From Hymenobacter mellowenesis (GTDB lineage: Bacteria; Bacteroidota; Bacteroidia; Cytophagales; Hymenobacteraceae): 64,000 bases of DNA. The stretch covers positions 372,001 to 436,000 of the forward strand of contig NZ_JAUQSX010000004.1 of assembly GCF_030581005.1 (NCBI RefSeq), read 5' to 3'. Under the pieces are notes generated by a model that saw only the letters and a program-made list of their open reading frames with translations, ran no database searches and was not told where the DNA came from. Made by a program: the position numbers and the translations under genes. This document shows positions 18,616 to 28,529 of this stretch, one piece after another. Position 1 is the first letter of the stretch. Every line of letters starts with the position of its first letter.

Positions 18616-20265
18616 TTACACCTGCACCGTGGGTAAAAATTTCGGGGCTGCCCGCTTGTGCGTGGCCTGCTCGTACGCATAGCCCAGCCCCAGCAAGCGC
18701 CCTTCCTCATACGCCGAGCCCACAAACGACAAGCCCACCGGCAGCCCTAGTACCTGCCCCATGGGCACGGTGAGGTGCGGGTAGCCCGCCATGGCCGCCG
18801 GAGAGGAAAAGTCCACGCCCGTGGAGTAGTCACCGTTCGCCCAGTCGATGCACCAGGCCGGCCCGGTCGTCACGCCAATGATGGCTGTGAGCTGGTTGGC
18901 TTTCAGTAGCGAGTCGATGGCCTGGCGGGCGCCTGTTACGGTTTTCTGCACGGCGGCCTTGTATTTGGAATTGCCCAGCCCATCGGTGGCTTCGGCCCGA
19001 ATCAGGGTTTCTTGCTCGAAAATGGGCATGGCCTCGGCGGCGTGGGCTTTGTTGTAGGCAATGACATCGGCTAGGTTTTTCACCGCTGCGCCCGCGCCGG
19101 CCAGGTACTTGTTCACGCCGTTCTTGAATTCATACAGCAGCACGTCGAATTCAGCCTCGCCCAGCGGGTTTATCAGCTTATTCAGTTCGATTTCAACCAC
19201 TGTAGCACCCTGGGCTTTGAGCGCGGCTACCGCTTCGCGTAGTAGCGCGGCCACTTTGGGCGACGCATTCAGGTGCGTCTTTTCCACGCCCAGGCGCTGG
19301 CCTTTCAGCGCATCGGCTTTCAGGAAAGACGTGTAGTCGGTGGGCTGCGTGGCCGGAATGGGCAGCTTGGCCACATCAGCTGGGTCAGAGCCTTGCAGCG
19401 CGGCCAGCAGCAGGGCGGCGTCGCGCACGGTGCGGGCCATGGGGCCGGCTGTGTCCTGCGTGCTCGAAATGGGGATGATGCCGCTGCGGCTTAGCAGCCC
19501 CACCGTGGGCTTGAGGCCCACCAGCCCGTTGCACGAAGCCGGCGACACCACCGAGCCGTCCGTTTCGGTTCCAATGGCCACGGCGCACAGATTGGCCGCC
19601 ACCGCCGCGCCCGAGCCGGAACTGCTGCCGCTGGTGCTGCGGTCAAGCACGTAGGGGTTGCGGCTTTGGCGGCCCCGGCTGCTCCAGCCGCTCACCGAGT
19701 GCGAGGAGCGGAAATTGGCCCACTCGCTCAAGTTTGTTTTGCCCAGCAGCACGGCCCCGGCGGCCCGCAGCTTTTGCACGATAAAAGCATCCTGCTTCGC
19801 CTTGTTCCCGATGAGTGCCGACGCCCCGGCCGTAGTCATCATCTGGTCGCCGCTGTCAATGTTGTCCTTTATCAGCACCGGAATGCCGTGCAGCGGCCCA
19901 TGAAGCTTCCCCGCCTTGCGCTCCTTGTCCAAGGCATCGGCAATGCTGAGGGCATCGGGGTTGGTTTCGATGACGGCGCGCAGCATCGGGCCGGCCTCAT
20001 TCAGGGACTTGATGCGGGCCAGGTATTTCTCGCTCAGACTGCGGGCGGTTTCGGTGCCTTTGGCCATGCGGTCCAACAGGTCAGCCACGGTCAGCTCATC
20101 CAACTCAAACGCCGCAATGCCACCAGAGCCGGACGTTGGTTCCGTTGCCGGTGTCTCAGTAGCAGCAGCAGGCTTATCGGTGGTCGTCTGGCAGGCCACG
20201 GCGGGCAGCAGGGCGGTGGTAAGGGCCACCCGCGTGCCCTGATTCAGAAAAAGACGACGGTCCAT
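18616..20265 (-). CDS. Exported amidase-signature enzyme
   Basis: The protein has 549 residues from the ATG at 20265; a longer frame to 20376 lacks family similarity. It begins MDRRLFLNQG, a Tat-like RRxFL motif, and the hydrophobic stretch ends in AVAC, so it may be a Tat-exported lipoprotein. The amidase-signature domain spans about 60-540. Lys133 (IPVLIKDNID), the cis-Ser near 214 (TSGSSSGSG) and nucleophile Ser238 (GTETDGSVV) form the expected Ser-cisSer-Lys triad, followed by GLVGLKPTVG. The family hydrolyses amide bonds in varied small molecules or peptides. Export argues against the cytosolic GatA role, and the substrate is unknown. Confidence 0.92.
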   Translation of the reverse strand: MDRRLFLNQGTRVALTTALLPAVACQTTTDKPAAATETPATEPTSGSGGIAAFELDELTVADLLDRMAKGTETARSLSEKYLARIKSLNEAGPMLRAVIETNPDALSIADALDKERKAGKLHGPLHGIPVLIKDNIDSGDQMMTTAGASALIGNKAKQDAFIVQKLRAAGAVLLGKTNLSEWANFRSSHSVSGWSSRGRQSRNPYVLDRSTSGSSSGSGAAVAANLCAVAIGTETDGSVVSPASCNGLVGLKPTVGLLSRSGIIPISSTQDTAGPMARTVRDAALLLAALQGSDPADVAKLPIPATQPTDYTSFLKADALKGQRLGVEKTHLNASPKVAALLREAVAALKAQGATVVEIELNKLINPLGEAEFDVLLYEFKNGVNKYLAGAGAAVKNLADVIAYNKAHAAEAMPIFEQETLIRAEATDGLGNSKYKAAVQKTVTGARQAIDSLLKANQLTAIIGVTTGPAWCIDWANGDYSTGVDFSSPAAMAGYPHLTVPMGQVLGLPVGLSFVGSAYEEGRLLGLGYAYEQATHKRAAPKFLPTVQV

Positions 20266-20380
20266 GGATATAAATAGTGAGCGAAGGAGCAGTAGGAGGG
20301 AAGATGGTTGGTTAACCAGGCAATGATACGGCCCGCCAACTGCCTGCCCTCTCATAAGTCTTGGCCAAAGCCTCACCGCA

Positions 20381-20420
20381 TATAAAAGGCCGGCTCTCTT
20401 TCGGGAGCCGGCCTTTTATA
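20381..20420 (-). terminator. Terminator after the acyl-CoA-binding protein gene
   Basis: The 16-bp stem TATAAAAGGCCGGCTC / GAGCCGGCCTTTTATA has an eight-base loop. It lies 26 bases past the stop codon of the minus-strand gene at 20447. Confidence 0.88.
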
Positions 20421-20446
20421 TAGGTATTGCATATCGCAGCGGCGAA

Positions 20447-20881
20447 TTACTTCGCTTGCTGGTCCTTCAGCTTGTCCTCGCCACCGTAGGGCGCACCGGC
20501 CTTGATGTCGCCGCGCAGCCCACCGTGGTCGGTGGTGCTGGGCGCGCCGGTCTGGCGGTCGGTGGGGACTTCACTGGCCTCCGTAGCCGTGTTTGCGCTG
20601 CCGGTTACCTCGTTGGCTTTGGCCACGTAGCGGCGTTTGGCTTCCTCTTCCGACACACCTTTAAACTGGTTCCACGAGTCCCACTGGGCCTGCGAGAGAC
20701 CAGCGGGGCCGCTGGCTTTGTCGGCCGAGTTGGCATCCACTTCGCCGGGCTGCATGTTCACGTCGCCCTCGGTGGCCTGCTTATAGAGGCCGTAGAACTC
20801 CGTCATGTGCTTGGCGGCTTCGTCGCCGGGCAGGTTGTTTATTTTATCGGCCGCGGCCTGAAATTGCGCATTAAGGTCCAT
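20447..20881 (-). CDS. Acyl-CoA-binding protein with charged C-terminal tail
   Basis: The protein has 144 residues from the ATG at 20881, where MDLNAQFQAAADKINNLPGD starts like the family. The four-helix ACBP domain spans about 1-90, with FYGLYKQATEGDV and the acyl-CoA contact region WDSWNQFKGVSEEEAKRRYV. Canonical ACBPs have about 90 residues, so the remaining 50 residues (Gly, Thr and charge rich) are an extra, probably unstructured tail. The protein buffers long-chain acyl-CoA in the cytosol. It is divergent from asnB, with half of a REP-E repeat between them. Confidence 0.93.
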   Translation of the reverse strand: MDLNAQFQAAADKINNLPGDEAAKHMTEFYGLYKQATEGDVNMQPGEVDANSADKASGPAGLSQAQWDSWNQFKGVSEEEAKRRYVAKANEVTGSANTATEASEVPTDRQTGAPSTTDHGGLRGDIKAGAPYGGEDKLKDQQAK

Positions 20882-20953
20882 AGGAGTTGGGGTTGAAAAG
20901 AAAAGTACAGTAGCAGATGCTTGCGGGCCGGGCACCTGACCGGGAAAATCGTC

Positions 20954-20993
20954 CCCGAAATCCGATTAATCCGACGAATCCGCGGTTCAGACA
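20954..20993. repeat. Solo arm of REP family E
   Basis: The stretch GATTAATCCGACGAATCCGC followed by GGTTCAGAC matches the right arm of the repeat at 59441-59484. No facing arm is present. It lies in the divergent ACBP-asnB promoter region. Confidence 0.7.
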
Positions 20994-21027
20994 ATACCCC
21001 CCTGCGGACCTTTAGGTTGCGGGGTCG

Positions 21028-21035
21028 TACTTTTG
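21028..21035 (+). promoter_or_regulatory. Putative -7 element of asnB
   Basis: TACTTTTG fits the Bacteroidota consensus TAnnTTTG and ends nine bases before the asnB ATG, which implies a very short leader. No good -33 TTG was found at the expected spacing. Confidence 0.35.
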
Positions 21036-21044
21036 CGGCCGACT

Positions 21045-22949
21045 ATGTGTGGAATAACCGGAGTATTTGCCTTTACTGAGACGGGGCGCCAGTCGCTGGC
21101 GAACCTGCAGGCGTCGACCGACGCCATCATTCGCCGCGGCCCCGATTCGGAGGGGCATTTCGTGTACGACCAGTGCGGGCTGGGCTTCCGGCGCCTGGCC
21201 ATCCTCGACCTTTCGGCCGACGGCAACCAGCCGATGACCGACGAGTCGGGCCGCTACACCATCGTGTTCAACGGCGAAATCTTCAACTACCGCGAGCTGC
21301 GCGAAAAGCTTCTCAAGCGCGGCTGTAAGTTCCACTCACAGACTGATACCGAGGTCATCCTCCAGCTCTACATCACCGAAGGCCGCAGCTTCATCAAGAA
21401 GCTCAACGGCTTCTTCGGCTTCGCGATTTATGATAAGGAGGAAAATTCCCTGCTCATTGCCCGCGACCGTTTCGGCGTAAAGCCCCTGCTCATTTACCGC
21501 GACGAAGACAAGCTGTTTTTCGCTTCGGAAATGAAGTCGATGATGGCGCTGGGCGTGCCCCGCAAGCTCGACTACGTGGCCCTGAGCCAGTATCTGCAGT
21601 TCAACTACATCCCCGGCCCGGCCAGCATTTTCAAGGGCGTGAAAAAGCTGCTGCCCGGCCACTACCTCTACATCAAGGGTGGGAAAGTGGTGGGCAAGGC
21701 CTGGTATAAAATCCCCTACGACCCCAAGAAAGTCGCCAAAAACAAGCTCAGCTACGAGCAGCAACAGCACAAACTGGTAGAATTGATGGACGGCGCCGTG
21801 CAGCGCCGCCTCGTGGCCGACGTGCCCCTCGGCGCCTTCCTCAGCGGCGGTATCGACTCTAGCGTCATCACCGCGCTGGCCGCCCGTCATACCCCGCACC
21901 TCAACACGTTCAGCATCGGTTTCAAAGACGAACCCTTCTTCGACGAAACCAAGTACGCCAACCTCGTGGCCGAGCGCCACAAAACCAACCACACGGTTTT
22001 CTCGCTCACCAACGACGACCTCTACGAGCACATCCACAGCATGCTGGACTACCTCGACGAGCCGTTTGCCGACTCCTCGGCCCTGGCCGTGTACATCCTC
22101 AGCCAGCGCACCCGCCAGAAGGTGACCGTGGCCCTGAGCGGCGACGGCGCCGACGAGATGTTCGGCGGCTATAACAAGCACATGGGCGAGTTCAAGGTGC
22201 GCCAGGGCGGTGTGAAGGCCGAGGCCGTGACGGCTCTGGGCTTCGTGTGGGACGCCCTGCCCAAGTCGCGTAACTCGTTCTTTGGCAACCGCGTGCGGCA
22301 GCTGCAGCGCTTCTCGCGCGGCATGACGGCCGGCGTGAAAGACCGATACTTGGACTGGGCCAGCTTCGCCTCGGCCGCCGATGCCCGCGACCTGCTCAGC
22401 GCCGCCAGCCGCCGCAAGGTGGGCAAGAAAGCCGCTGCCAAGCGCCGTAAAGACATTCTGGAAGACCTGCATTCCGACGGCGACCTCAACGAGGTGCTGC
22501 TCACGGACATGAAGCTGGTGCTGCCCTACGACATGCTCACTAAGGTAGACCTGATGAGCATGGCCAATTCGCTGGAAGTGCGCACGCCTTTCCTCGACTA
22601 CAAAGTGGTCAACTTCGCTTTTTCGCTCCCCGTGAGCAGCAAAGTGGATGCGAATATGAAAAAGCGCATCGTGCAGGACGCCTTCCGCTCTGAGCTGCCC
22701 GCCGAGCTCTACGACCGGCCCAAGCACGGCTTCGAAGTGCCCCTGCTGAAGTGGATGCGCGGCGAACTGCGCAACCTCATCGAAAACGACTTGCTGCGCG
22801 ACGATTTCATCGAAGCCCAGGGAATTTTCGACGTGGACGCCATTCGGGCCCTGAAAACGCAGCTCTTCTCGCGTAGCCCCGGCGATGTGCACGCCCGCAT
22901 CTGGGGCCTCATCGTGTTCCAGACCTGGTGGAAGCAGTACATGGCCTAA
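21045..22949 (+). CDS. asnB: Asparagine synthase (glutamine-hydrolysing), first gene of the polysaccharide locus
   Basis: The protein has 634 residues from the ATG at 21045. That start gives Met-Cys-Gly-Ile, placing the nucleophilic Cys2 of the class II glutaminase domain (about 1-210). The synthetase domain has the PP-loop LSGGIDSSV and VALSGDGADEMFGGY. The reaction is ATP-dependent amidation of aspartate using glutamine ammonia. AsnB paralogues are frequent in surface-polysaccharide loci, where they amidate uronic-acid sugars. Here the gene is followed five bases later by a polytopic membrane protein and then by ugd, which makes UDP-glucuronate. A role in glycan amidation is therefore a reasonable alternative to amino-acid synthesis. 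Confidence 0.93.
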   Translation: MCGITGVFAFTETGRQSLANLQASTDAIIRRGPDSEGHFVYDQCGLGFRRLAILDLSADGNQPMTDESGRYTIVFNGEIFNYRELREKLLKRGCKFHSQTDTEVILQLYITEGRSFIKKLNGFFGFAIYDKEENSLLIARDRFGVKPLLIYRDEDKLFFASEMKSMMALGVPRKLDYVALSQYLQFNYIPGPASIFKGVKKLLPGHYLYIKGGKVVGKAWYKIPYDPKKVAKNKLSYEQQQHKLVELMDGAVQRRLVADVPLGAFLSGGIDSSVITALAARHTPHLNTFSIGFKDEPFFDETKYANLVAERHKTNHTVFSLTNDDLYEHIHSMLDYLDEPFADSSALAVYILSQRTRQKVTVALSGDGADEMFGGYNKHMGEFKVRQGGVKAEAVTALGFVWDALPKSRNSFFGNRVRQLQRFSRGMTAGVKDRYLDWASFASAADARDLLSAASRRKVGKKAAAKRRKDILEDLHSDGDLNEVLLTDMKLVLPYDMLTKVDLMSMANSLEVRTPFLDYKVVNFAFSLPVSSKVDANMKKRIVQDAFRSELPAELYDRPKHGFEVPLLKWMRGELRNLIENDLLRDDFIEAQGIFDVDAIRALKTQLFSRSPGDVHARIWGLIVFQTWWKQYMA

Positions 22950-22953
22950 GGCG

Positions 22954-24522
22954 GTGCTAGCGCGCCTGCGGCACTGGTGGCAGCGGCTGAGCCGGTCGCA
23001 GCGGTGGGCCCTGCTTGCGGGCTTTGTTGCCACCATCGTTCGGCTGAGCCTGGTGGGCAAAGGCACGATGGCCTTTATTGATGAGCGCCGCTACATCACG
23101 GCCATGCTGGGCTTGCGCGAACTGTGCGCCGGGCACGGGCTGGCGTTTTTACAGGCCATCCATTCGATGGGCGCCCGGCCCGGCGATGGCCTCTGGCGCG
23201 TCATTCCCGGGCTGGGGCAGGCCGTGCTGCTGCTGGGCTTCGGCCTGAATCCCAATTCGCCGCCTTCGCTCCAGGTCCCACAGGTATTTAATGTGCTGGT
23301 CATCAGCCTGAATGCCCTGTTGCTCTATAAGATTTACCGTCGGTTTTTTAGCGTAGGGCTGGCGCTGATGGGCGTGGCGCTGTATTCCAGCTTGGTCAAT
23401 ACCAACGTGTATTTGCGGCACCTGCTGCCTTACGACCACGCCCTGTTCTTTTTTCTGTGGGCGCTGTGGGTGCTGCTGTCGGCACCCGAAAGCGGCCGGC
23501 TGCTTCGCTATGTGCTGGTCGGCTTGCTGGGCGGCATCAGCTACGCAGTATACCCCGGCTACTTTATGGGGCCGGCGCTGCTGTTGCTGGTGGGCACCGC
23601 GCAGCAGCTAGCCGCCCGGGCCGGAGCCGGGCGGGCGGGCCGGATTTGGCCGCTGGTGGTGCAATTGGGCTCCTTCCTGGCTGTGCTGGTGCTCTTTGAG
23701 TTATCGGCCCGGGTTTCCAATACTTCTTACTTCGCCAGCAGCCGCTACATCGCCGGCACCATCACGCAGGGTAGCTTCGCGGAGGGCTTCAGCTTTATCG
23801 GCCACTATTATTGGTTGGTTGAAAGCTGGCTGGGCGTGGGGCTACTGCTCTTATTCACGGCGGGGCTTGTAATGTGCCTGTGGACATTGCCAACATTTTT
23901 CAAGCCGAATACCCGTTCTTCTATTATCTCAGTAGAGCTACTGAGCATGGTGGTGGGTGCCTTTGCGGCTTGGCTGACCTATGCTTGCCTGGTAGCGGTG
24001 GGGCATAAGCTGGTTTTTTATGGGCGTATTCTGCATTTTTTTGCCCCTTTCGTCGTGCTGGGGGCCTTGGTGGCGTTGCAGGCGGCCAGCCAGCGGCGGC
24101 GGGCCCGGTGGCTGGTCGCGGTGGGCCTGGTAGTGGCGGCCGGGAGCTTTGCCCATTTTGTGCGGGATTACCGCCGCGTGGAGTATCCCTGCGACGTGGT
24201 CTACCAGCTCGGCATCCTGGATAGCCGCCAGCTTGTTGCCAGCCAAACCAATGTGTGCGAGAGCAATGTGCTAACCTATCGACTTTTCGGCCCGGCCATT
24301 CGCAACCAGCCCATCCGCCTCACGCCCCGCTTCCGACTGGTGAACTTTGCTTACCTCTACCCAATAGCCTGTTACCGGCCCTTGGCTTTGGATTCTGTGC
24401 GGGTGGTTGCCTCTGCGCCCTATTTTATGAAGTATATGCCCTACCAATTCGAAGGGCACAGCCCTGCGGAGCGGGTCATATTGCAAAGCCATAAATTTGA
24501 TTTTAAGGTTGTTGCGGAGTGA
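22954..24522 (+). CDS. Polytopic membrane protein, probable GT-C type glycosyltransferase
   Basis: The protein has 522 residues from GTG 22954, only four bases after the asnB stop, which suggests translational coupling. About ten or more hydrophobic segments are visible between residues 18 and 400, followed by a C-terminal soluble part of about 120 residues. After the first membrane segment an acidic motif appears (FIDERRYITAM), the position where GT-C enzymes using polyprenyl-phosphate sugars carry a D/E pair. The first extracytoplasmic loop contains GLWRVIPGLGQAV. This layout resembles ArnT/PMT-like (family 39) proteins. Which sugar it moves, or whether it is instead a polymerase-like protein, cannot be told. 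Confidence 0.65.
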   Translation: MLARLRHWWQRLSRSQRWALLAGFVATIVRLSLVGKGTMAFIDERRYITAMLGLRELCAGHGLAFLQAIHSMGARPGDGLWRVIPGLGQAVLLLGFGLNPNSPPSLQVPQVFNVLVISLNALLLYKIYRRFFSVGLALMGVALYSSLVNTNVYLRHLLPYDHALFFFLWALWVLLSAPESGRLLRYVLVGLLGGISYAVYPGYFMGPALLLLVGTAQQLAARAGAGRAGRIWPLVVQLGSFLAVLVLFELSARVSNTSYFASSRYIAGTITQGSFAEGFSFIGHYYWLVESWLGVGLLLLFTAGLVMCLWTLPTFFKPNTRSSIISVELLSMVVGAFAAWLTYACLVAVGHKLVFYGRILHFFAPFVVLGALVALQAASQRRRARWLVAVGLVVAAGSFAHFVRDYRRVEYPCDVVYQLGILDSRQLVASQTNVCESNVLTYRLFGPAIRNQPIRLTPRFRLVNFAYLYPIACYRPLALDSVRVVASAPYFMKYMPYQFEGHSPAERVILQSHKFDFKVVAE

Positions 24523-24695
24523 TTTTGGGGGTAGAGCCTGTGTGCTTTAACGGGGCGGGCTGGCAGGGGCGGGGCAATGGCCGGCGCACAGTTTGCCAGG
24601 CCGCTACCAGTCGGTCACTGATGATTACCTAAATTTGTCTCCAATTCATTTTGCAGCGAACAGGCTGGGACCGCAGGTTAACATTTCCAAAAAAT

Positions 24696-26039
24696 ATGAA
24701 AATCGCAATTGTAGGCACTGGCTACGTTGGCTTGGTGACGGGGACGTGCTTTGCCGAAGTCGGCATAGAAGTGACGTGCATCGACATCGACCAGAAGAAA
24801 ATCGACAATCTGCACCAAGGCATTTTGCCGATTTATGAGCCGGGCCTGGAAGAGATGGTGACCCGTAACGTGGAAAAAGGCCGCCTGCACTTCTCCACCA
24901 ACATTGGCGAAGCCATCAAGGACTGCGATGTGGCCTTTATCGCCGTGGGCACGCCTCCCGGCGAAGACGGCTCGGCCGACCTGAAATACGTGCTGGCCGT
25001 GGCTCGCGGCATTGGCGAGAACATGAACAGCTACGGCGTTATCGTGACTAAAAGCACGGTGCCCGTGGGCACGGCTGCCAAGGTGCGCGCCGAGATTGAA
25101 AAGGCCCTTGAAAAGCGCGGCGCCAACATCGAGTTCGATGTGGCTTCCAACCCCGAATTCCTGAAAGAAGGCGCTGCCATCGACGACTTCCTCAAGCCCG
25201 ACCGCATTGTGGTGGGCGTGTCGTCGGAGCGCGCCGAGGAGGTGATGCGTCGCCTCTACAAGCCTTTCCTACTGAACGGCCACCCCATCATCTTCATGGA
25301 CATACCGTCGGCGGAGATGACGAAGTACGCGGCTAACTCCATGCTAGCCACCAAAATCAGCTTCATGAACGACGTGGCCAACCTGTGCGAAATCATGGGC
25401 GCCGACGTGAATAAAGTGCGCCAGGGCATCGGCTCCGACGCCCGCATTGGAACCAAGTTCATTTACCCTGGCATTGGTTACGGTGGCTCCTGCTTTCCCA
25501 AAGATGTGAAAGCCCTCATCAAAACGGCCGAGGAAAACGGTTATCAGATGCAGGTGCTCAAAGCCGTGGAAAGCGTGAACGAAGACCAGAAATCGGTACT
25601 CTTCAACAAGGTCAGCCGCCATTTCGGCGGCGACCTACGGGGCCTGAAAATTGCCATTTGGGGCCTGTCCTTCAAGCCCAAAACCGACGACATGCGCGAG
25701 GCGCCCTCGCTGGTTATCATCGAGAAGCTGCTGGCCGCCGGCTGCACCGTGACGGCCTACGACCCCGTGGCTATGAAGGAAGCCGAGCACACGCTGGGCA
25801 CCAGCATCGTCTACGCCAAGGACGAGTTTGCCGCTCTCATCGACGCCGATGCGCTACTGGTGGTGACGGAATGGCCCGATTTCCGTTCGCCAAACTTTGA
25901 AGTGGTGGCCCGTCTGATGAAGCAGAAAGTCATTTTCGACGGCCGCAACATCTACGAGGCCAGCGAGTTGAAAGCCCTGGGCTTCGCCTACCACTGCATC
26001 GGCGTGCGAACCGACCACAAGGAGCCGACTCAGGCGTAA
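24696..26039 (+). CDS. ugd: UDP-glucose 6-dehydrogenase
   Basis: The protein has 447 residues from the ATG at 24696. The N-terminal Rossmann motif is IVGTGYVGLVTGTCFAE. The catalytic cysteine lies in GIGYGGSCFPKDVKAL, with the lysine/asparagine substrate residues in AEMTKYAANSMLA, and the C-terminal domain shows GLSFKPKTDDMREAP. It oxidises UDP-glucose twice with NAD+ to UDP-glucuronate. The next gene decarboxylates that product, so the two form the UDP-xylose branch. The gene sits 173 bases after the previous one and probably has its own promoter. Confidence 0.96.
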   Translation: MKIAIVGTGYVGLVTGTCFAEVGIEVTCIDIDQKKIDNLHQGILPIYEPGLEEMVTRNVEKGRLHFSTNIGEAIKDCDVAFIAVGTPPGEDGSADLKYVLAVARGIGENMNSYGVIVTKSTVPVGTAAKVRAEIEKALEKRGANIEFDVASNPEFLKEGAAIDDFLKPDRIVVGVSSERAEEVMRRLYKPFLLNGHPIIFMDIPSAEMTKYAANSMLATKISFMNDVANLCEIMGADVNKVRQGIGSDARIGTKFIYPGIGYGGSCFPKDVKALIKTAEENGYQMQVLKAVESVNEDQKSVLFNKVSRHFGGDLRGLKIAIWGLSFKPKTDDMREAPSLVIIEKLLAAGCTVTAYDPVAMKEAEHTLGTSIVYAKDEFAALIDADALLVVTEWPDFRSPNFEVVARLMKQKVIFDGRNIYEASELKALGFAYHCIGVRTDHKEPTQA

Positions 26040-26060
26040 CCACAGCACTTCATAAATAAC

Positions 26061-26159
26061 AGGCCGTCATGCTGAGCGCAGTCGAAGCATCTCTACCGCG
26101 CAACGCAACTAGTTACTTTCGCGGCAGAGATGCTTCGACTGCGCTCAGCATGACGGCCT
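26061..26159. repeat. REP-like inverted repeat, family A, copy 3
   Basis: Arms of about 40 bases (26061-26100 and 26120-26159) are almost perfect reverse complements, with core GTCATGCTGAGCGCAGTCGA. It fills the gap between ugd and the UDP-xylose synthase gene, inside what should be one transcription unit. Confidence 0.92.
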
Positions 26160-26171
26160 AATTCCATACTT

Positions 26172-27128
<957 letters not shown>

Positions 27129-27136
27129 AACCGGTT

Positions 27137-27556
27137 ATGAACGACTTTTCTCCCCCGTATTTAATTGAATTTCCGAAGCTGGGGGCACCTGAAATCGGTT
27201 ATATTTCGGTAACGGAACAGCAAAAGCTAATTCCCTTCGAGGTACAGCGCATTTTCTGGACCTATTACACGCCTGAAAACATTGTGCGGGGCCGCCACGC
27301 GCACCACCAAACGCAACAGGTGCTTGTGGCTGTTTCGGGGCGCATCACGGTCACGACTGAACTGGCCGATGGCACCATTCAAACCTTCCGCCTGGAAGAC
27401 CCCCACGTGGGTCTGTATGTGCCGCCCAATGCTTGGCATACCATGCAGTACTCGCACTCGGCAGTGCAACTGGTGATGGCCTCGGCTGCCTACGACGAAG
27501 CAGATTATATTCGTCAGTACGAACAGTTTCAACTGGTATGGAAGCCCCTGCAGTAG
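27137..27556 (+). CDS. fdtA: dTDP-4-oxo-6-deoxyglucose 3,4-ketoisomerase, FdtA/QdtA-like cupin
   Basis: This 139-residue protein has the sugar-3,4-ketoisomerase cupin fold. The paired catalytic histidines are in VRGRHAHHQTQQ (His54 and His56). IPFEVQRIFW precedes them, and the C-terminal family signature is LVMASAAYDEADYIRQYEQF. The enzyme moves the keto group of dTDP-4-oxo-6-deoxyglucose from C4 to C3, making either the galacto (FdtA) or gluco (QdtA) isomer. The two cannot be separated by eye. It starts 8 bases after the UXS gene and its end overlaps the acetyltransferase gene by 19 bases, so the module is tightly coupled with the 3-aminotransferase at 28530. RmlA and RmlB, which make the substrate, are not in this window. 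Confidence 0.85.
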   Translation: MNDFSPPYLIEFPKLGAPEIGYISVTEQQKLIPFEVQRIFWTYYTPENIVRGRHAHHQTQQVLVAVSGRITVTTELADGTIQTFRLEDPHVGLYVPPNAWHTMQYSHSAVQLVMASAAYDEADYIRQYEQFQLVWKPLQ

Positions 27557-28509
27557 CCCCCGCATCAGTTGGCATTGACGAGGTGCTGCTGACCAGCCGG
27601 GCCGAAATGCTGGCCCTGCACTCGCCATACCACTTTCTGCGGGAACTGCCGGCCGATGCACAGCAGGAGCGGTTTGGTACGGGTGCCGCACGGCGCTTTT
27701 CTGCCGAGCCCCACGCTGAAGTGCTATCCATGACGGCTGGCGGCGGGCAATGGCTGTTGCAGCAGTTGGCTTGGGATTCCGAGTACTTCGGCACGCCCAC
27801 TTATCGCCTATTCACCGGCCTTTTCGCCGAGGATGCCGCCCCGGCCGACCTTGTGCGGGCCGCGGCTACGCTGCGTGAGCAACTGGCTGCGCGCGGTCCA
27901 TTCTACGCCTTCAGCGTGGTGCCAGCCGAAGACATTGCCTTGCTGCAGGCCTTAACTGGCGGCGGCTGGCGGCTGGTGGAAACCCGGCTGAATCTGCACT
28001 GCCCAACAGCGGCAGCCACGCTGCCGCCCCCCTCGCCGGTGCGCTTGGCCCGGCCCGACGAGGCCGCGCACATTGGCCGGATTTCGGCCACGGCCCGCAA
28101 TCCATACGACCGTTTCCACGCCGACCCTTGGTTCGGTCCGGAACGGGGCGATGCCTTCCTGGCGCGCTACGCCGAAGCGGCCGTGAGCGGCAGCTTTGCT
28201 GATGCAGTGTTGGTGCCCGATGAGCCGGGCCTGCCTGTCGATTCCTTCTTGGCCATTGGCGACCTGCAGGCCGATGCCGAAGCACTGGGCATGGGTCTCT
28301 CGCGGGTGCTGCTCACGGCCGTGGGGCCGCTCAACCGCGGGTGGCACCTGCGCCTGACGGCCGAAACGGTGCGCCGGGCCCAGCAACTGGGCTTTGGGCA
28401 GGTAATGATGACGACACAGGCCACTAATCGGGCCGTGTTCAGAACTTGCGAAAAATTGGGCTTCCGCCTAGGGGCTACTACCCACGTCTTGGCTTGTCAT
28501 TTCTCCTGA
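27538..28509 (+). CDS. WecD-like GNAT acetyltransferase between fdtA and fdtB
   Basis: The protein has 323 residues from the ATG at 27538, which overlaps the end of fdtA by 19 bases. The N-terminal part has the WecD-type motif LAWDSEYFGTPTYRL (about 70-85). The C-terminal GNAT region ends with GFGQVMMTTQATNRAVFRTCEKLGF, the acetyl-CoA fold and a typical V-x-T-x-x-x-N-x-x-A element. It probably N-acetylates the dTDP-3-amino-3,6-dideoxyhexose made by the flanking FdtA/FdtB enzymes. Known Fdt and Qdt pathways use a hexapeptide-repeat acetyltransferase (FdtC/QdtC) for this step, so a GNAT enzyme here is unusual. A paralogue is at 50205. Confidence 0.75.
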   Translation: MEAPAVAPASVGIDEVLLTSRAEMLALHSPYHFLRELPADAQQERFGTGAARRFSAEPHAEVLSMTAGGGQWLLQQLAWDSEYFGTPTYRLFTGLFAEDAAPADLVRAAATLREQLAARGPFYAFSVVPAEDIALLQALTGGGWRLVETRLNLHCPTAAATLPPPSPVRLARPDEAAHIGRISATARNPYDRFHADPWFGPERGDAFLARYAEAAVSGSFADAVLVPDEPGLPVDSFLAIGDLQADAEALGMGLSRVLLTAVGPLNRGWHLRLTAETVRRAQQLGFGQVMMTTQATNRAVFRTCEKLGFRLGATTHVLACHFS

Positions 28510-28529
28510 TAAAATTTTAATCTAATTGT

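Noticed and set aside
21336..23066. Open frame of 576 codons antisense to asnB
   Set aside because: It covers the conserved asparagine synthase gene and shows only the His/Val/Gln-rich pattern of a shadow frame.
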